From: an uncultured Actinomycetes bacterium
GTDB lineage: Bacteria > Actinomycetota > Thermoleophilia > Solirubrobacterales > Solirubrobacteraceae
Direction: 5' to 3'
DNA: 6,124 nucleotides
NCBI GenBank assembly: GCA_937888775.1
Contig: CALAQT010000304.1
Span: 1 to 6,124 of the forward strand
Under the pieces are notes generated by a model. The model was not told the origin of the DNA, did not search any database, and was given only the letters and a program-made list of their open reading frames with translations. This document shows positions 1 through 5,238 of the stretch, one piece after another. How positions within the stretch are numbered: the stretch's first letter is position 1; each line of letters starts with the position of its first letter. The position numbers were made by a program, and so were the translations under genes.

Positions 1-25
1 GATCAAGCGCTAGAACGTCGCGCGA

Positions 26-57
26 CTGGGTCGGCTCGGCGTTGCCAGCCGACCCAG
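26..57. other. Strong hairpin (11-bp perfect stem)
   Basis: CTGGGTCGGCT (26-36) pairs perfectly with AGCCGACCCAG (47-57). The 10-base loop can fold further, with GGC (38-40) pairing GCC (44-46) around GTT, which leaves C37 as a single bulge. No T-tract follows on either strand, so it is not a classic rho-independent terminator. GC-rich actinobacteria often use tail-less terminators, and a recombination or protein-binding hairpin is also possible. Confidence 0.6.
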
Positions 58-140
58 CGCCATACCAGAGCCTGGCGAAAGGGAGGGGAGCTCCGGGCGT
101 CTCGCGGCGTCGGCGTCTTCCCCCAGACGAGCGCAAGGCG

Positions 141-159
141 AGCGGCTTCCGGAGCCGCT
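141..159. other. Hairpin at the outer edge of repeat copy A
   Basis: AGCGGCT (141-147) and AGCCGCT (153-159) form a perfect 7-bp stem around a 5-base loop. The stem straddles the left boundary of the repeat: its right arm is inside, and most of its left arm is outside. In copy B the matching outer bases read AGCATC (in copy A orientation), so the stem is largely lost there. This may be chance, or a remnant of the original end structure. Confidence 0.45.
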
Positions 160-354
160 GAGACACTTTCTGGCTCGTCGAAACCAGGGCGGATGAACCC
201 CGCCGCCCGATTGCGCTCGAGACCGTCGGATCGGAGCCGCTTCCGACGTCCACGGCTGCGCGGACTCTGCTCCTCAGCTGCTTGCCAACAGCGTGCCATT
301 CGCGGTCCGAGCAAGCGCTCAGCAACTTCGACCGCGGCTTCCGCATCAGCGGCA
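146..354 (+). repeat. 209-bp perfect inverted repeat, copy A
   Basis: Compared base by base, positions 146-354 are the exact reverse complement of 3346-3554 (coordinates of paired bases sum to 3700), with no mismatch. Beyond the outer edge the match continues imperfectly, about 10 of 13 bases, between 133-145 and 3555-3567. At the inner edge it stops abruptly. The repeat contains internal stems, such as CGTCGGA (224-230) with TCCGACG (242-248). Read on the plus strand here, one frame is open across the whole repeat with about 80% G or C at third positions. The identity of the repeat is unknown: a fragment of an insertion sequence, a miniature element or a duplicated intergenic segment are all possible. 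Confidence 0.95.
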
Positions 355-378
355 GACGAGTCGTCTCGTGCCGAGACG
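354..378. promoter_or_regulatory. Overlapping palindromes at the inner edge of copy A
   Basis: AGACGA-G-TCGTCT (354-366) is immediately overlapped by CGTCTCG-TGC-CGAGACG (362-378), a perfect 7-bp stem with a 3-base loop. The cluster begins exactly where identity with copy B ends. Such tight repeated CGAGACG/CGTCTCG arms could be an operator or a recombinase binding site. No adjacent gene supports either assignment. Confidence 0.4.
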
Positions 379-518
379 GTGCGCGATGGACGTGCCTGCT
401 CTCGGCGCCGACCAGCTCTTCGGAGGTGTTGGCCGCCTCGCCGCCGCGGCGGAAGCCGAGCGCGTGCGCGAGCAGCGATTGACCGCTGGCCGCCTGGCCT
501 TCTGACCGTGTTCAGTAC

Positions 519-545
519 TCGCCGACAGTCGGCCGGGGTCGGCGA
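519..545. other. Hairpin, 8-bp perfect stem
   Basis: TCGCCGAC (519-526) pairs perfectly with GTCGGCGA (538-545) around an 11-base GC-rich loop. No T-tract follows on either strand. It lies about 190 bases past the stop codon of the minus-strand hydrolase, so a role as a distant tail-less terminator is possible but unproven. Confidence 0.4.
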
Positions 546-737
546 CGCGGTATTGGCCGTCTGAGCGAGGTTGCGTCGCGTGTCTTCCACCCGGCCAGGG
601 GGCGACCAGAGCGGTTTCCTTGCGACGACTCGACAAGCGATCGGCGTATGCCAGCGTGATGCCCTTCCCGATCAACCTGGCTTCTCGCTATCTATCTAGC
701 ATCGAGGATCATCAGGTGAGCGTGCATCGCGGCGCGC

Positions 738-1949
738 TCAGGCTTTGAGGTATCGGTCGAGCCAGTCAAAGATTCGCGCGTCGCGCAGGGCTGGGGCCAT
801 CGGTTCGCAGTGATGGTTGGCGCCTTCTTCGGCGGTGAACTTGACCAGGTGCTTAGTGCCGTTGAGCATGTCGTAGAGCTGCTGTGACTGACCGGGCCAG
901 AACTGCTCGTCTTCCGGATCTGTGATCAAGATCGGGGTGGTGATGCCTTTGACCTCATCACCGAGGCGGTATTGCAGCACCTGCTGGTAGAGATCAAAGC
1001 GTGAGCCGGTGTGCACGCCGTAGGGCTCGCCACGGAAGTGCAGCGTCGCCCGGGTCGATTTTGAGAACCGCTCGGTCCAACCCATCTCCTTATCGAAAGA
1101 GTCCTTCTTGGCTGGATCCTGGAGCTGTGAGCGCATGAACCCGGGAAGCTGCCGCGTCCATGATGTAGACACGTCAACCACGCCCGGATCGGCGACCGCA
1201 GCCGCGAATCGGTGCTCGAACGCCAGAGCTCGAGGCACCCAATAGCCAGCTTGGCTGACGCCGATCAGGGCGAGCCGTTTGGGGTCGACATCCGGCCGCG
1301 CCACCATCGCGTCAACAACCGGGGTAAGCACCGCCTCCCAGTCGTGGCGAAACGCGATGTGCTGTTCAAAGAGGACCGATTGCTGTCCGGGCCCCTCAAA
1401 CGCCAGCCAGTGATAGCCGCGCTCGCCGGCGGCCAAGCCGCCGTGCAAGCCAAGACTTGGTGTCGCGCCGTCGCTTCCGTTGTTCATCACGACGAGTGGC
1501 CGCTGCTCTCCGGGCTGGGCGTCGGTGGCGCGGAAGAACCAGCCCGGAAGCGACGTGCCCTCGTAGGGGATCGTGAGCCGCTCCCCGGGTACAGGCAACA
1601 GCTCAACGACCTTTTCCCAGGCCGCACGATGTCGGCTCCAGATCTCGTGATGACGCTCGGGTGTGCTCGAGTGCGTGATCAGGTACAGCCCGGTGGAGTA
1701 GTAGCTACTCGCGCGCAGGTAGTAACGGCAGGCGCTGACACGATGTCCGTCGGCCTCGGCGGTCTGAGCGGCTGCCTCTACCGCCTCGGCGGTAGAGCAC
1801 CACTCTCGCACCCACGCGTCGGCGTCGCCGTCTTTGATCCGTCCCGCCGTCGCCAGCACCTCCCCACTTTCGGCGTAGCCGCGAGCTACGCTCCCCAACG
1901 CCATCTCGTAGCCAAATTCGAAGTCGTCGTGTTTGAACATCGATCGCAT
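738..1949 (-). CDS. Alpha/beta hydrolase (FrsA / dihydropseudooxynicotine-hydrolase-like)
   Basis: A 403-residue protein with the layout of the family that contains 2,6-dihydropseudooxynicotine hydrolase and FrsA-type esterases. An N-terminal helical lid domain (about 1-120, including GHRVSACRYYLRASSYY) is followed by an alpha/beta hydrolase core. The core starts at the strand pair IPYEGTSLPGWFF (about 127-139). Visible active-site elements are an oxyanion-type NNGSDG (156-161), a nucleophile elbow IGVSQAGYW with Ser232, an acidic loop TDPEDEQ (343-349), and a C-terminal GANHHC with His380 as the likely catalytic histidine. Length is full for the family. It probably hydrolyses an ester, amide or C-C bond in the cytoplasm (no signal peptide); the substrate is unknown. 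The start could be ATG 1949 or ATG 1940 (MFKHDDFE); neither has a strong Shine-Dalgarno. A CocE-type remnant lies upstream on the same strand. Confidence 0.9.
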   Translation of the reverse strand: MRSMFKHDDFEFGYEMALGSVARGYAESGEVLATAGRIKDGDADAWVREWCSTAEAVEAAAQTAEADGHRVSACRYYLRASSYYSTGLYLITHSSTPERHHEIWSRHRAAWEKVVELLPVPGERLTIPYEGTSLPGWFFRATDAQPGEQRPLVVMNNGSDGATPSLGLHGGLAAGERGYHWLAFEGPGQQSVLFEQHIAFRHDWEAVLTPVVDAMVARPDVDPKRLALIGVSQAGYWVPRALAFEHRFAAAVADPGVVDVSTSWTRQLPGFMRSQLQDPAKKDSFDKEMGWTERFSKSTRATLHFRGEPYGVHTGSRFDLYQQVLQYRLGDEVKGITTPILITDPEDEQFWPGQSQQLYDMLNGTKHLVKFTAEEGANHHCEPMAPALRDARIFDWLDRYLKA

Positions 1950-2022
1950 ACCGGCCCGTCCATTTCTAAGATGTCAACGAGGCAAGCCAACCTTGAGCCG
2001 GCCTGGTCCCGACACACCGGTT

Positions 2023-2040
2023 GACCGTGCGCGCACAGTC
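2023..2040. promoter_or_regulatory. Palindrome upstream of the alpha/beta hydrolase gene
   Basis: GTGCGCGCAC (2027-2036) is a perfect 10-bp palindrome. With flanking GAC and GTC it extends to 18 bp with one mismatched pair. It sits about 75-90 bases upstream of the hydrolase start, in the 152-bp gap after the CocE remnant. A minus-strand TTGACA (1977-1972) lies between it and the gene, but no matching -10 hexamer is seen at the usual spacing. It may be an operator, or part of a hairpin ending upstream transcription. Chance GC-rich symmetry is possible. Confidence 0.35.
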
Positions 2041-2101
2041 GGCAACAGCGACCCGCGCCCGGAGGCTAGGCGGCGCGCCTCTCAGGACGCAATATGCCTC
2101 A

Positions 2102-2604
2102 TCATATGACGGAGTGTCCGAGGATCGCCCGGGCTCGAACCTGATGGACCTCGAGATAGGCCTCCGGCCCGTAGTGGAGGGTGTTGCCGGAGAAGTAAGG
2201 GGGGACCTGCTGGTCGAAGTGGACGTACCCGTGGCTGACGTCGCTTTGGAGGAGATCGGTGCGGCTGGCGACGGCGAAGCGAAGCGTGTCACCGGCGTCG
2301 AGGCGAGTCTGCGCTGGGGTGAGGCGAGAACGCAGGGTCACCGGCGCATTGGTGTCAGGGGCTGGGGAGGTCCGGTGTCGATGGCGATCTCGCACGCCGT
2401 GCTGCGCGCATCGCCGATGCGTCGGCGCGCCGGGCTGATCGTCCCCATCGACAGGAGGTGATATCCGCCGCCGGAGTCGACCCGCCCGAGTCGCGCGACG
2501 ACGTGGGAGTCGATCTCGTTGGCGCCAAATCGCAGCTGAGCCGAGACCGGGCCTGCTGGCTCGACGGCTGTTCCAGGAGACACCGTATTAAGCTGGCAGC
2601 GTCC
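2102..2604 (-). pseudogene. C-terminal remnant of a CocE/NonD (S15-type) hydrolase, frameshifted
   Basis: Two minus-strand frames together give one recognisable C-terminal beta-sandwich domain of CocE/NonD hydrolases. The first frame (in-frame stop at 2607-2605, open from 2604) carries GPVSAQLRF, NEIDSHVVARLGRVD, GGYHLLSMG and ARSTACEIAID. The second (to the TGA at 2104-2102) carries APVTLRSRLTPAQTRL, DAGDTLRFAVASRTDLL, SDVSHGYVHFD, VPPYFSGNTLHYGPEAYLEV. The join requires one missing base near 2348-2352, just after PLTP. The whole catalytic alpha/beta hydrolase domain and cap, normally about 300-400 residues upstream, are absent: the 5' side stops within about 45 bases of the divergent cupin start. 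It is therefore a truncated, broken gene, unless the single frameshift is a sequencing error; the truncation would remain. Family assignment rests on motif recognition without an alignment. Confidence 0.8.
2561..2591 (+). promoter_or_regulatory. Candidate promoter for the cupin gene
   Basis: TATTAA (2586-2591) is an AT-rich -10-like hexamer in otherwise GC-rich DNA. TCGACG (2561-2566) is a weak -35-like match at a long 19-base spacing. Transcription would start near 2598, giving a leader of about 30 bases before the GTG at 2628. The site lies inside the 5' end of the CocE remnant. Confidence 0.3.
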
Positions 2605-2627
2605 CTACGCAACCGAGAGATCTCATC

Positions 2628-3158
2628 GTGCCCTCCGTCCCCCTGCCACTGTCACCGTTGCCGGTGAGCGAGCGACCAGTCTACGTCGTTGCCGGCGGCA
2701 ATCACGTCACGCTCCTCTTGGACCGCGGGGTCAGCGGCGGTCTGGTCGATGTGATCGACGTGCTCGCGCAGCCCGGCGGTGGCCCACCGCCGCACCGGCA
2801 CGCGTTCGCTGAATGGTTCTGTGTCCTGGCGGGGGAACTCACGATTTCAGAAGAACGTGACGGGCGAGTCGCGTGCACACGCACGCTGACCGCGGGCGAG
2901 TCGGTGTTTGTGCCGCCATGGACGGTCCATGGAACGCTCAATCTCTCCAACGCCCCAGCACGATTTCAAGTCACAGGACAGCCCGGAGCCATGACGGGCT
3001 ACTTCGCCCAGGCCGGAGTGCGAGTGCCCACTGAAGGCGCCCCGCCGGACCGACCGCCACCCGGCCCATCCCAGCTCAAAGACATCGCCGCCGCCTGGGG
3101 CATCGAATTCTGGACCGGCCCGATCGACCACGCGCCGCTCAAGCCCGCCCAGACCTAA
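2628..3158 (+). CDS. Small single-domain cupin protein
   Basis: A 176-residue protein starting at GTG, with a weak purine-rich GAGAG about 8-13 bases upstream. It has one cupin barrel. Motif 1 fits G(X)5HXH(X)3E(X)6G exactly: Gly50, His56, His58, Glu62, Gly69 (within PPPHRHAFAEWF). Motif 2, GESVFVPPWTVHGTLN, contributes His101 and ends in Asn105, with Trp98 at the usual glycine position. The 3-His/1-Glu metal set is therefore complete, so a metal-bound dioxygenase, isomerase or small-molecule-binding role is possible; the reaction cannot be told. The C-terminal third (about 125-176) is proline-rich. It is cytoplasmic, with no signal peptide. It is divergent from the CocE remnant and stands alone on the plus strand between the two long repeats. 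Confidence 0.88.
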   Translation: MPSVPLPLSPLPVSERPVYVVAGGNHVTLLLDRGVSGGLVDVIDVLAQPGGGPPPHRHAFAEWFCVLAGELTISEERDGRVACTRTLTAGESVFVPPWTVHGTLNLSNAPARFQVTGQPGAMTGYFAQAGVRVPTEGAPPDRPPPGPSQLKDIAAAWGIEFWTGPIDHAPLKPAQT

Positions 3159-3162
3159 CACC

Positions 3163-3177
3163 TCGGCTAACAGCCGA
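3163..3177 (+). terminator. Candidate tail-less terminator after the cupin gene
   Basis: TCGGCT (3163-3168) and AGCCGA (3172-3177) form a perfect 6-bp stem with an AAC loop, four bases after the cupin TAA. A second weaker stem, GCCGA with TCGGC, follows at about 3179-3194. There is no T-tract, which is common in GC-rich actinobacteria, so the call rests on position and stem alone. Confidence 0.4.
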
Positions 3178-3345
3178 CGCCGAAACAGCTCGGCACAACC
3201 TACTGGAGGACGAGCAACACCCCGACCGCTTCCCCATCCACGAACCAGCAGTAACCTCAAGACGGCCGCAGGCAGGCCTCGAGACTCCGTATCCGGCGCG
3301 AACCAGGCAGGAGCGAGAGACTCCTCCACCGCGGCGTGGTCGCAA

Positions 3346-3554
3346 TGCCGCTGATGCGGAAGCCGCGGTCGAAGTTGCTGAGCGCTTGCTCGGACCGCGA
3401 ATGGCACGCTGTTGGCAAGCAGCTGAGGAGCAGAGTCCGCGCAGCCGTGGACGTCGGAAGCGGCTCCGATCCGACGGTCTCGAGCGCAATCGGGCGGCGG
3501 GGTTCATCCGCCCTGGTTTCGACGAGCCAGAAAGTGTCTCAGCGGCTCCGGAAG
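3346..3554 (-). repeat. 209-bp perfect inverted repeat, copy B
   Basis: This is the exact reverse complement of 146-354. The interior between the two copies is 2,991 bp and holds the alpha/beta hydrolase, the CocE remnant and the cupin. Outside the perfect match, 3555-3567 still resembles 133-145 of copy A, so the outer boundary tapers. The inner boundary at 3346 is sharp. Read on the minus strand, the frame that is open in copy A is open here too, from 3538 down to a TGA at 3259-3257. I saw no target-site duplication at the outer edges. Confidence 0.95.
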
Positions 3555-3944
3555 ATGCTCGCTTTGCCGGCTCAGCAGGGCAGAACTCCACACGCCCTCC
3601 TTTGCGCGGATACGGGGGCGCCTGCGTTCCGCTTCGCGCCGACCGTCGGCGTGCGACGCGAGATTGGCGACGAGCAGGTCGATCCCCCCCCTGTTTGCGC
3701 AGCCCTCCTTTCCCGGCGGCACAGGCATCGTCCGTGCCGGTTGTCGCGGCCGGATCGCGCGCGGAGAGCAGCAGCTTCGCCGAGAGTGCCGCCTGGGCGA
3801 CGAAGCAGATGTGGCTTTTGGAGGCGGGAGGCGAAGGTCGATGGGGTTGCCGTCGCCCAAATCGGCGCTGCTCCGCTCATTCGTCCCTGCGTCCGTCTAT
3901 CGTTCGCTCCATTCAGGACCGTTTGGTAGGAGTGGGCGGTCTTT

Positions 3945-4733
3945 TCACCGGGGACCATTTGCGATCACGTGGCGCACTTCGGCCTGTCGGGGTTGGGGCC
4001 CGAACCCGGTCAGTACCCAGGTCGCACCCGCTTTGCTCCATGGAGCGACCTCCGCTCCGGGATCGATCTCGACAACCAGGTCAAACGGACCTTGGTCGGG
4101 CGAGCGTTGTTGCGCGATCTCCGCGGCGAGCTCGGCGAGGGCATCCGGTCCAGGTAGCTCGATCGGGAACATCCCATCCCACGCTGCAGCGCGTGCAAGA
4201 GGCCGGCGGTTCGGCCACTTGCCCGCCACCCAGACAGGGATCCTCGGCCGCTGGACCGGCGGTGGGTCAAACTCGCCGGCCCAGAGCTCGGCCAGCCGAC
4301 TCAGCCCGTGATCCAGCAACCGCGCCCGCTCTCGCGGCTCGACGACCTCCCCGAACGGCACGAGCTCCTCCGGGATATCCGCACCGAGGCCGACCCCGAG
4401 GGTGAGACGACCGGCGCTGAGGTGATCGAGCGTCACCGTCTCACGCGCCAGCTTCTGCACCCGCCGGCGCGACAGCGGGGTCACGAGCGGACCGAGGCGC
4501 AGCCGTTCGGTCCTGGCCGCGATCGCGCTCAGCGCCACCCACGGGTCGGCGACCGCCCGGACCGGGGCTCGCCAGACGATGTGGTCCCACAAGAACAGCC
4601 CATCCCATCCAGACGACTCTGCCTGCATCGCGAGCTCAATGAGGACCCGTGGATCAGCGAGTTCGTCAAACGGCGCCAAATACAAGCCGCGCCTGATCCC
4701 GTGTCCGTTAGCCGAAGGTGTGGGCAAAGGCAT
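3945..4733 (-). CDS. LLM-class (luciferase-like) flavin/F420-dependent oxidoreductase
   Basis: A 262-residue TIM-barrel protein of the bacterial luciferase-like monooxygenase family, in the group usually labelled F420-dependent. Recognisable segments are GLYLAPFDELADPRVL (16-31), SGWDGLFLWDHIVW (41-54), ADPWVALSAIAARTERLRLGP (62-82), ARETVTLDHLSAGRLTLGVGLG (96-117), QRPRIPVWVAGKWPN (161-175) and AAAWDGMFP (182-190). It probably transfers hydride to or from a small organic substrate using F420H2 or FMN. The ATG at 4733 is preceded by GAGGT with 5-base spacing and overlaps the PPOX 3' end by 26 bases, so translation is probably coupled. The usual 10-15-residue stretch between WxGE and PPPVQRPRIPVW is missing (residues 154-157), which gives a shortened loop by the barrel mouth. 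Cofactor choice (F420 versus FMN) is inferred from the family. Confidence 0.9.
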   Translation of the reverse strand: MPLPTPSANGHGIRRGLYLAPFDELADPRVLIELAMQAESSGWDGLFLWDHIVWRAPVRAVADPWVALSAIAARTERLRLGPLVTPLSRRRVQKLARETVTLDHLSAGRLTLGVGLGADIPEELVPFGEVVEPRERARLLDHGLSRLAELWAGEFDPPPVQRPRIPVWVAGKWPNRRPLARAAAWDGMFPIELPGPDALAELAAEIAQQRSPDQGPFDLVVEIDPGAEVAPWSKAGATWVLTGFGPQPRQAEVRHVIANGPR

Positions 4734-5100
4734 CGTCTACCTCGATGATGAACACGATCCGGTCCTCACCCCGCGGGTAAGGCTGGCCGATGTACTTGTG
4801 CGAGATGCGGTCGATGATCTTCCAAGCCGGCTCGTCCCGGATGATGTCGGTGACGCGCCCGCGGATGCTGGCCATGGCTGTCGGCTGGTCTCGGTCGGTG
4901 ATCGAGATCGCGACGCGTGGATCCCGGCCCAGGTTGCGCGCCTTTTGGGACTGCGGTGACGTGAGGATCGCGAGCTTTTCGTCTTCCAGACCGATCCACA
5001 CGGGAACGGTGTGTGGGGCGCCGTCGGCCCGGAGCGTGGCTACGTGCGCAATGTTGGGTCCCTCAAACAGGGCAAGGATGTCACTTGAGAGCGCGGTCAT
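4708..5100 (-). CDS. PPOX-class putative F420-dependent oxidoreductase
   Basis: A 130-residue split-barrel protein of the pyridoxamine-5'-phosphate-oxidase-like superfamily, at the usual length for the small actinobacterial F420-binding members. Typical features are AHVATLRADGAPHTVPVWIGL (18-38), SQKARNLGRDPRVAISITD (51-69, contacting cofactor phosphates in relatives), the strand IRGRVTDI (79-86) and the tail KYIGQPYPRGEDRIVFIIE (102-120). The frame is open 28 codons further upstream, but ATG 5100 is preferred: GGAAGGAA (5114-5107) lies six bases before it, and the family normally begins just before the ALFEGPN-like helix. Probably a cytoplasmic dimer reducing an unsaturated or conjugated small molecule. 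It overlaps the LLM gene downstream and is 138 bases from the DHFR-like gene upstream, consistent with one operon. Confidence 0.9.
   Translation of the reverse strand: MTALSSDILALFEGPNIAHVATLRADGAPHTVPVWIGLEDEKLAILTSPQSQKARNLGRDPRVAISITDRDQPTAMASIRGRVTDIIRDEPAWKIIDRISHKYIGQPYPRGEDRIVFIIEVDDAFAHTFG
4739..4743 (-). promoter_or_regulatory. Ribosome binding site of the LLM gene inside the PPOX gene
   Basis: On the minus strand GAGGT is followed by five bases and then ATG (4733-4731). It lies within the last codons of the PPOX gene and supports a start 26 bases before the end of that gene. Confidence 0.6.
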
Positions 5101-5106
5101 CGAGGG

Positions 5107-5114
5107 TTCCTTCC
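5107..5114 (-). promoter_or_regulatory. Ribosome binding site of the PPOX gene
   Basis: GGAAGGAA on the minus strand, six bases before ATG 5100. It decides the start in favour of the 130-residue protein over the longer in-frame reading from 5184. Confidence 0.7.
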
Positions 5115-5163
5115 GATCGTGAGTGAGCTGTCGTCCACGTCGTTTCGCCGTGTCCAGGTCATG

Positions 5164-5175
5164 GCGGGATCCCGC
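5164..5175. promoter_or_regulatory. 12-bp palindrome upstream of the PPOX gene
   Basis: GCGGGATCCCGC is perfectly self-complementary and lies about 65 bases upstream of ATG 5100, between the DHFR-like and PPOX genes. A TTGATG (minus strand, 5187-5182) lies just upstream of it but has no convincing -10 partner. It could be an operator for an internal promoter, or chance symmetry. Confidence 0.3.
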
Positions 5176-5238
5176 GGCCATCAAGGGCGCGCGTCCGTGC
5201 AGGTCTTCTGGCGCCCAATGGCGTGCCGGTGACGAGGA

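Larger units (their letters stand above)
1..737. other. Gene-poor region left of the alpha/beta hydrolase
   Basis: No reading frame here has a credible start, ribosome binding site and recognisable family. Several long frames are open on both strands, as expected of GC-rich DNA. The region holds a strong hairpin (26-57), a second hairpin (141-159), the left copy of a 209-bp inverted repeat (146-354), overlapping palindromes at its inner edge (354-378), another hairpin (519-545), and an AT-richer spot with a CTATCTATCTAG motif near 688-699. It lies downstream of the hydrolase stop codon. The simplest reading is decayed mobile or genic DNA plus structured non-coding sequence. Confidence 0.55.
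3159..3944. other. Gene-poor region between the cupin and LLM genes
   Basis: This 786-bp stretch lies between convergent genes and contains no frame with a credible start and recognisable family. Long frames that cross it on the plus strand run on as antisense through the LLM gene and are shadows. It holds a hairpin just after the cupin stop, copy B of the 209-bp inverted repeat (3346-3554), and a run of eight C (3684-3691). No tRNA-like or rRNA-like signature was seen. Confidence 0.55.

Noticed and set aside
386..505. Small plus-strand frame MDVPALGADQLFGG..., 39 codons
   Set aside because: The composition looks helix-like and codon use is plausible, but there is no Shine-Dalgarno, no homologue that I recognise, and it overlaps competing frames. 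Not supportable as a gene.
3..590. 195-residue minus-strand open frame across copy A
   Set aside because: Very rich in Arg, Ala and Ser, with no recognisable domain. Third-position G/C inside the repeat is lower than in the opposite frame.
688..699. CTATCTATCTAG as a regulatory repeat or terminator
   Set aside because: Only four-base arms (GCTA/TAGC) pair, there is no T-tract, and no gene start lies nearby. Low-complexity similarity only.
1972..1977. Minus-strand TTGACA upstream of the hydrolase as a -35 box
   Set aside because: The hexamer is perfect, but no -10-like sequence occurs 16-19 bases downstream, and that spacing would run into the start codon.
1212..2024. 270-residue plus-strand open frame
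   Set aside because: It is antisense to the well-supported alpha/beta hydrolase, with no motif and no ribosome binding site. Shadow of GC-rich codon structure.
2021..2461. 146-residue plus-strand open frame
   Set aside because: Antisense to the CocE remnant, whose motifs are clear on the minus strand.
3386..4405. 339-residue plus-strand open frame
   Set aside because: It crosses the repeat and then runs antisense through the LLM gene. Composition is arginine- and serine-rich, there is no family motif, and the start is only a TTG. Treated as a shadow.
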